A stretch of 43,425 bases of DNA, from assembly GCA_024697425.1 (NCBI GenBank), contig JAILFT010000199.1, positions 1 through 43,425 of the forward strand. Direction: 5' to 3'. Under the pieces are notes generated by a model that ran no database searches, had not been told where the DNA came from, and saw nothing but the letters and a program-made list of their open reading frames with translations. Positions 38,801 to 43,425 of this stretch are shown in pieces. This DNA comes from Butyrivibrio sp. Lineage in GTDB: Bacteria; Bacillota; Clostridia; Lachnospirales; Lachnospiraceae. Within the stretch, counting starts at the first letter, position 1. The number at the start of each line of letters is the position of its first letter. Position numbers and translations under genes: made by a program.

Positions 38801-40123
38801 ATGGCAACTAATAGAAAAGCTAACTGGTATGAGCTGGATAATGCAGCGAAGATAGTTCCTTCCACCGCAAGAGGAGCCAATACCAGAGTATTCAGATTGT
38901 GCTGCGAGCTCAAGGAGGAGGTAAACTGCGAGATCCTCCAGGAGGCGCTGGACCATACGATAGAGGAATTTCCCTTTTTCAACTGTGTGCTCCACAGAGG
39001 CATGTTCTGGTATTACCTGGAAGACAGCAACCTGTGGCCCGTTGTGGAGGAGGAGAGTACTCCCGCATGCCTTCCCCTTTATATCGCCGGGAAAAAGAAT
39101 CTGCTGTACCGGGTTAACTATTTTGGCAAAAGAATAAATCTGGAGATGTTCCATGTGCTGGCAGACGGCACCGGTGCCTTTATGTTCTTTAAGAGCATCA
39201 TCATCAGATATCTTCAGATCAAACATAATTTAAGCGAGGATATAAAGCCCATAGATGAGTTCTCTGTTGAGGAGAAAAACGTTGATGCCTTCAGTGACAA
39301 TTACAGCAGGCAAAGAGGTCTTAAACAGCTCAATGAAATGAAGGCTGTGAGAGCTTATCAGGTTACGGGAGAGGTGGATGACAACCTGCTTCCCCACCTG
39401 CTGGAGGCTACGGTTTCCAGTCAGAAGTTCCTTGACCTGGCCCATCAATACAATACAACGGTGGGAGTTCTGTGCGTTTCGCTTTATATAAAGGCTGTTA
39501 TCCAGGGGATGAACCGCGGCCAGAAAAAGCGCCACATTGTGGTGTCTGTTCCGGTGAACCTTAGGCAGTTCTTTTCCAGCGGAACAGCGAGAAATTTCTT
39601 CGGAGTTATCAATATCGACTATGACCCTGAGGATTATAACGGGGACTTAAACAGCATTATTGAGCCGGTGGATATGGACTTTAAGGACAAGCTGGCTGAG
39701 GACAATATCGAGAAGACCATGAATTCCTACTCGGCGCTGGAACACAACTTCGCAATCAAGATGGTTCCGCTGCCCATCAAGGACTTTGTCATCGGAAGGT
39801 TTGACAGGGCCGCCAAGAGGGGCGTTACAACCTCCATGTCAAATCTTGGCAGGATCAAGATGCCTGCTGAAGTTGAGGAGTATATCGACAGGTTCAGTGC
39901 TTTCATGACCGCATCCTCGCAGCAGGTGTGCGTATGCTCCTTTAAGGATAAGATGACTTTCGGTGAGGTGTCGCCCTACAAGACCCACAAGACCATGCTG
40001 AACTTTATAAGATGCCTTACAGAGGCAGGTATAGAGGTTGAGCTTGGAACAAACGATTATGATGCAGAGGTTCACAAAGATGCAGATCTGTCCAAAATGC
40101 AAAGTAAAAATAAGAGGAAATAA
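38801..40123 (+). CDS. Condensation-domain-like acyltransferase (alcohol acetyltransferase-like)
   Basis: HVLADGTG (HxxxDG) motif; FPFFNCVLHRGMFWYYLE; VSVPVNLRQFFSSGTARNFFGV. Confidence 0.8.
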   Translation: MATNRKANWYELDNAAKIVPSTARGANTRVFRLCCELKEEVNCEILQEALDHTIEEFPFFNCVLHRGMFWYYLEDSNLWPVVEEESTPACLPLYIAGKKNLLYRVNYFGKRINLEMFHVLADGTGAFMFFKSIIIRYLQIKHNLSEDIKPIDEFSVEEKNVDAFSDNYSRQRGLKQLNEMKAVRAYQVTGEVDDNLLPHLLEATVSSQKFLDLAHQYNTTVGVLCVSLYIKAVIQGMNRGQKKRHIVVSVPVNLRQFFSSGTARNFFGVINIDYDPEDYNGDLNSIIEPVDMDFKDKLAEDNIEKTMNSYSALEHNFAIKMVPLPIKDFVIGRFDRAAKRGVTTSMSNLGRIKMPAEVEEYIDRFSAFMTASSQQVCVCSFKDKMTFGEVSPYKTHKTMLNFIRCLTEAGIEVELGTNDYDAEVHKDADLSKMQSKNKRK

Positions 40124-40745
40124 AGAGTGCTGTCCCCTTTGTCAGGGCAAGCTCAAGGAGACCGAAGGGGAGATAGGTGTCTCTTTTCCCATAATAAAAA
40201 AGAAGCCCATCAGTAATATTACATTTCTGAAGGTATGCACCTTCATTCTGGTGGCATCCGAGATCATATTCACTGCCCTTAATATTATGACCCATGGGGA
40301 GCATTCCTTTATAGGGCCTGTTATGCTGGGACTTTTTGTGGCGTGGGTTACGGTCATCACCACCATGTATATGAGGAACAATCTCATCAAGGTTATCACC
40401 TGGGAAGTAGTGGTGGCCATTGTGGTGGATATCTACATTGACCTGCACACGGGCTTCCACGGGTGGAGCGTTGAATGGATGGTGCCTTCAACTCTGGTGG
40501 CACTGGCAATAGCCACCATTATCATTGCGGCTGCCATTAAGCTGCGGCTGGATGAGTATATTCTTTACATCGTCTTTGATCTGGTGATGGCTCTTTTGCA
40601 GATAATATTCATAAAGAACGGAATGAACAATTTCCCGTGGCCAGCGGCAGTGAGCATTGTGGCTTATCTTATACTGGTTTCGGCAATGGTGATCTTCAGA
40701 TTCAGAGACCTTAGAAATGCTTCAGAGAAAATGTTTAACATGTGA
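40080..40745 (+). CDS. N-terminal zinc-ribbon multi-TM protein (DUF6320-like)
   Basis: MQICPKCKVKIRGNKECCPLCQGKL (CxxC..CxxC) then TM helices; start within the upstream gene, 44-nt overlap. Confidence 0.75.
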   Translation: MQICPKCKVKIRGNKECCPLCQGKLKETEGEIGVSFPIIKKKPISNITFLKVCTFILVASEIIFTALNIMTHGEHSFIGPVMLGLFVAWVTVITTMYMRNNLIKVITWEVVVAIVVDIYIDLHTGFHGWSVEWMVPSTLVALAIATIIIAAAIKLRLDEYILYIVFDLVMALLQIIFIKNGMNNFPWPAAVSIVAYLILVSAMVIFRFRDLRNASEKMFNM

Positions 40746-40757
40746 TCGACTTCAAAT

Positions 40758-41942
40758 ATGAACAGAAAAAACAGACTTAACAGAAAGAACTTAAAGAGCG
40801 GGATCGTGTTCGCCTCCAAGGCCGGAGACTATGTGGAAAACCGCATAGGCAAAGCTATCGAGAACTCCAGGTTCAAGGCGGAAGACCTTCCTGAGAAACC
40901 CGAAGAGATGACCTGGTACAGAGTTCCCCTTGAGAGGGGGCTTTCCGGTGACGGGTCCGAATACTACATATATGTGAAACTGGCTGATCCGAAGAAGCTG
41001 TGTATCTTTTTCTCCGGGGGCGGAGTTGCGTGGAATGAATATACTGCGGCTCGTCCTGTCACCGGAGGCAAAGTTGCTTCGAAGCAGCCTAATTTTTATT
41101 GGAATAACCTGCGTCCCTTCACTCAGATCATGAACATAAATGTGGGGATCACAGACATAATCAGTGACAAAAACCCTTTTAAGGACTGGAGCTTTGTGGT
41201 GATCACATATGCCACGGGAGATTTCCACGTGGGCAACAACGACTATCCCTTCAAGACAGAAGATGGGGGAGAGGACGTTCTGCATTTTCACGGGTATGTG
41301 AATTTCTTAGAGAGCATGAAAGTTTCGACAGCTCTTTTTCCTAATCCCGATACACTGCTGATCGCAGGAAATTCTGCCGGTGCATTTGCTGTGCCTGCTC
41401 TTGCAGGGGAGGTAGTTGACGACTATTATCCCAGGGCAAGGAATATAACGCTTTTTTCCGACAGCGGACAGCTTTTGTACAAGAACTGGAGAAAGACAGC
41501 GAAGAATATCTGGATGGCCAAGGACAGTATCTGGAAGCCGATACACACGGATAATATAACCTACGACTGGTATAAGGACCTTTATGAGAAACACGGAGAG
41601 CGGTTCAGGTATCTGTATTCAAGTTCGGTGAGGGATCATCTCTTAAGTGCGTACTACAATGATATTGTAAACAGGAAGTATGAGACGGATGCGGATGTCC
41701 GGGAAGAGTATTATCAGCAGCTGAAGGTCATGGTGGACCAGTTAAAAGAGCTGACTCCGCATTTCGGAATGTTTATGAATGAGTGGAAGCTGCCTATAAT
41801 CACAATGGGCGGAACAGTCCACACCAGTGTCAGAGAGCCACATTTTGCGTTGTTTACCCAGAACGGGATTTCGATGGCTGAATGGCTCAGAGACGCTGTT
41901 GAAGGTAAGGTCTACGATGTTGGCATGGACCTGATAAGGTGA
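40758..41942 (+). CDS. Pectin acetylesterase/Notum-like alpha/beta hydrolase
   Basis: LCIFFSGGGVAWN, LIAGNSAGAFAVPAL (GxSxG), VVITYATGDFHVGN. Confidence 0.75.
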   Translation: MNRKNRLNRKNLKSGIVFASKAGDYVENRIGKAIENSRFKAEDLPEKPEEMTWYRVPLERGLSGDGSEYYIYVKLADPKKLCIFFSGGGVAWNEYTAARPVTGGKVASKQPNFYWNNLRPFTQIMNINVGITDIISDKNPFKDWSFVVITYATGDFHVGNNDYPFKTEDGGEDVLHFHGYVNFLESMKVSTALFPNPDTLLIAGNSAGAFAVPALAGEVVDDYYPRARNITLFSDSGQLLYKNWRKTAKNIWMAKDSIWKPIHTDNITYDWYKDLYEKHGERFRYLYSSSVRDHLLSAYYNDIVNRKYETDADVREEYYQQLKVMVDQLKELTPHFGMFMNEWKLPIITMGGTVHTSVREPHFALFTQNGISMAEWLRDAVEGKVYDVGMDLIR

Positions 41943-41944
41943 TA

Positions 41945-42115
41945 TCAGTCAACGAAGCACTGTTCAATCTTGTCTTCATATTCTTTACGAAGATAATCGG
42001 GAATATCGTATTCATCCAGAGCTTCTGATACTGACCAGTGCTCATTTACCATTGATCTTAAGATGTTGCGGATAACACGGGAATCCAGAGCTTTGACAGT
42101 AGCAATATTTGTCAT
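41945..42115 (-). CDS. Small hypothetical protein (56 aa)
   Basis: RBS gaggagggg, ATG at 42115, MTNIATVKALDSRVIRNILRSMVNEHWSVSEALDEYDIPDYLRKEYEDKIEQCFVD. Confidence 0.7.
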   Translation of the reverse strand: MTNIATVKALDSRVIRNILRSMVNEHWSVSEALDEYDIPDYLRKEYEDKIEQCFVD

Positions 42116-42155
42116 AACAAACCCCTCCTCACTAAATATCATACACAGTTTTAAC

Positions 42156-42191
42156 TACAATATATTGTATTATAAAATTTTTTACATACAA
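42156..42191 (-). promoter_or_regulatory. Minus-strand promoter with 14-bp palindrome over the -10
   Basis: On minus: TTGTAT - 16 nt - TACAAT; perfect palindrome TACAATATATTGTA at 42156-42169. Confidence 0.5.
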
Positions 42192-42253
42192 GTATTGACA
42201 TTTTCTTAGTTCTGTAAATTGTTGATAAAAAGTATCATTGAGGACAAAAAATT

Positions 42254-43411
42254 ATGGAAATCACACTGGTGGCGCTTGTTTTGTCCATAGCAGGTCTTGC
42301 AGCCTCCCTGTTCTTCGTGGGAGGAGTGGTCTCTTTGGGCTCTCTGGTGCTTGCGGTGCGGCTTTTTCTTAAGGAGAAGTCCATAAAGACAGTCAGGCCC
42401 CTGGCAATATCTGTGGTGGGGGTACTTCTTCCCTTCATTATGTATTTTAATACCTACGGCTTCCATATCCCGGAGAGTGACAGAGGTGTCACATTGATCA
42501 AACGGGTCATATCCACCAATTACAGCCAGCTTGGGCTTATTAAGGAAGAACCTGAGGGGGGTGTGGCTGAAGTGGGTGACCTTGAAAGTCAACCGGAAAG
42601 CGATGGCTCTTTTGCCGGAAATATGGAAGGCGAAGAGATGGTCTATGTGTCAAATTCCGGAAATGCACTTAAAGAAGAGGAACCCGGACCTGACTATGTA
42701 GAGGTTGTTGTAGGGGACGGGCTTGAAGAAAACTACGAGGAGAGCGATACCATCTTTGAAAGTCTTGACAGTATCGATCCCAAAGAGAAGCTTAAAGGTG
42801 GCGTGGTGAGCGTTGCCCCCTCCGATGATGACATGCCCTCCTACGGCGGAATGCCCCTGGGAGTATCTTTGATTGCCCAGTACTTCAGGGAGGACGATCA
42901 CAACTGTAATCCGGTGCTGGTTTTGCGGAATGAAACCGGGCAGACCTACAGGTTTGAGTGCAGGTTTACCGCAAGAGATTCTGAGGGCAATGAGATGGCC
43001 TATTCAGACAAGACGGTGGAGTGCGTGCAAAACGGAAGAGCTTTTGTGTTTGAGGGAAGGTTTGACAAGAAAGAACTTGAGGTCGGCATACCTGATTCCT
43101 ATGAATTTCTGATCTCAAAACGTGACCCTTATGAGGAAGATATGGCGGGGGACGTTAAGGTTTACACCAGAGTTGTGGACAACAGCGCGATACTGACTGC
43201 GGATAACTTAAGCGACAAAAAGGTAAAGGTGGACGCCTATGTTCTTTTCTTCGACGGAAAAGAGCTGGTGGACTGCATGTGGATGATACCTCAGAATACC
43301 GATGAGGTATGCCTTGATCCCGGGACCATGGCTTCGATAAGAGGAGATGCCTACTACAGGTTCGACAGGGTGGAGACATTCTATACAGCATATGAAGCGG
43401 TGGGGGAATGA
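42254..43411 (+). CDS. Hypothetical membrane-anchored protein (385 aa)
   Basis: 2-3 N-terminal TM segments, acidic linker, then a beta-rich domain ending VETFYTAYEAVGE; complete ORF. Confidence 0.7.
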   Translation: MEITLVALVLSIAGLAASLFFVGGVVSLGSLVLAVRLFLKEKSIKTVRPLAISVVGVLLPFIMYFNTYGFHIPESDRGVTLIKRVISTNYSQLGLIKEEPEGGVAEVGDLESQPESDGSFAGNMEGEEMVYVSNSGNALKEEEPGPDYVEVVVGDGLEENYEESDTIFESLDSIDPKEKLKGGVVSVAPSDDDMPSYGGMPLGVSLIAQYFREDDHNCNPVLVLRNETGQTYRFECRFTARDSEGNEMAYSDKTVECVQNGRAFVFEGRFDKKELEVGIPDSYEFLISKRDPYEEDMAGDVKVYTRVVDNSAILTADNLSDKKVKVDAYVLFFDGKELVDCMWMIPQNTDEVCLDPGTMASIRGDAYYRFDRVETFYTAYEAVGE

Positions 43412-43425
43412 GGATTCCTGATTCA

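Noticed and set aside
1-43425. CRISPR arrays, tRNAs, rRNAs, transposases, phage genes
   Set aside because: No regularly spaced repeats, no convincing tRNA T-loop/acceptor pairs, no integrase or transposase motifs among the ORFs

Overview
The window appears to be chromosomal DNA from a Lachnospiraceae-like Firmicute (Butyrivibrio/Pseudobutyrivibrio type). This is inferred from gene content, RBS style and codon usage; no search was run. Most of it is housekeeping: PPi-type phosphofructokinase, HU, a Phe T-box with pheS-pheT, M18 aminopeptidase, queA, tyrA/aroA, an EF-G paralogue, a probable Re-citrate synthase/GntR/NADP-IDH operon, ABC-F, rho and a YggS-type PLP protein. Interspersed are at least seven c-di-GMP-type genes: three GGDEF proteins (two GGDEL, one GGDEF), one GGDNF-EAL, one membrane EAL and two PilZ proteins. 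The distal third holds a GH120-like beta-helix glycosidase with an unexplained C-terminal domain, then a condensation-type acyltransferase, a zinc-ribbon membrane protein and a pectin-acetylesterase-like hydrolase in tight order. The best candidates for undescribed biology are: (i) a PilZ / UDP-glucose dehydrogenase / PAS-GGDEF mini-operon; (ii) the acyltransferase / zinc-ribbon membrane / esterase cassette with the GH120 fusion; (iii) an unannotated 30-aa membrane protein gene with its own RBS and terminator; (iv) a palindrome in the citrate-synthase promoter that may be the operator of the GntR/FCD regulator in the same operon. No CRISPR array, tRNA, rRNA, transposon or prophage was recognised.
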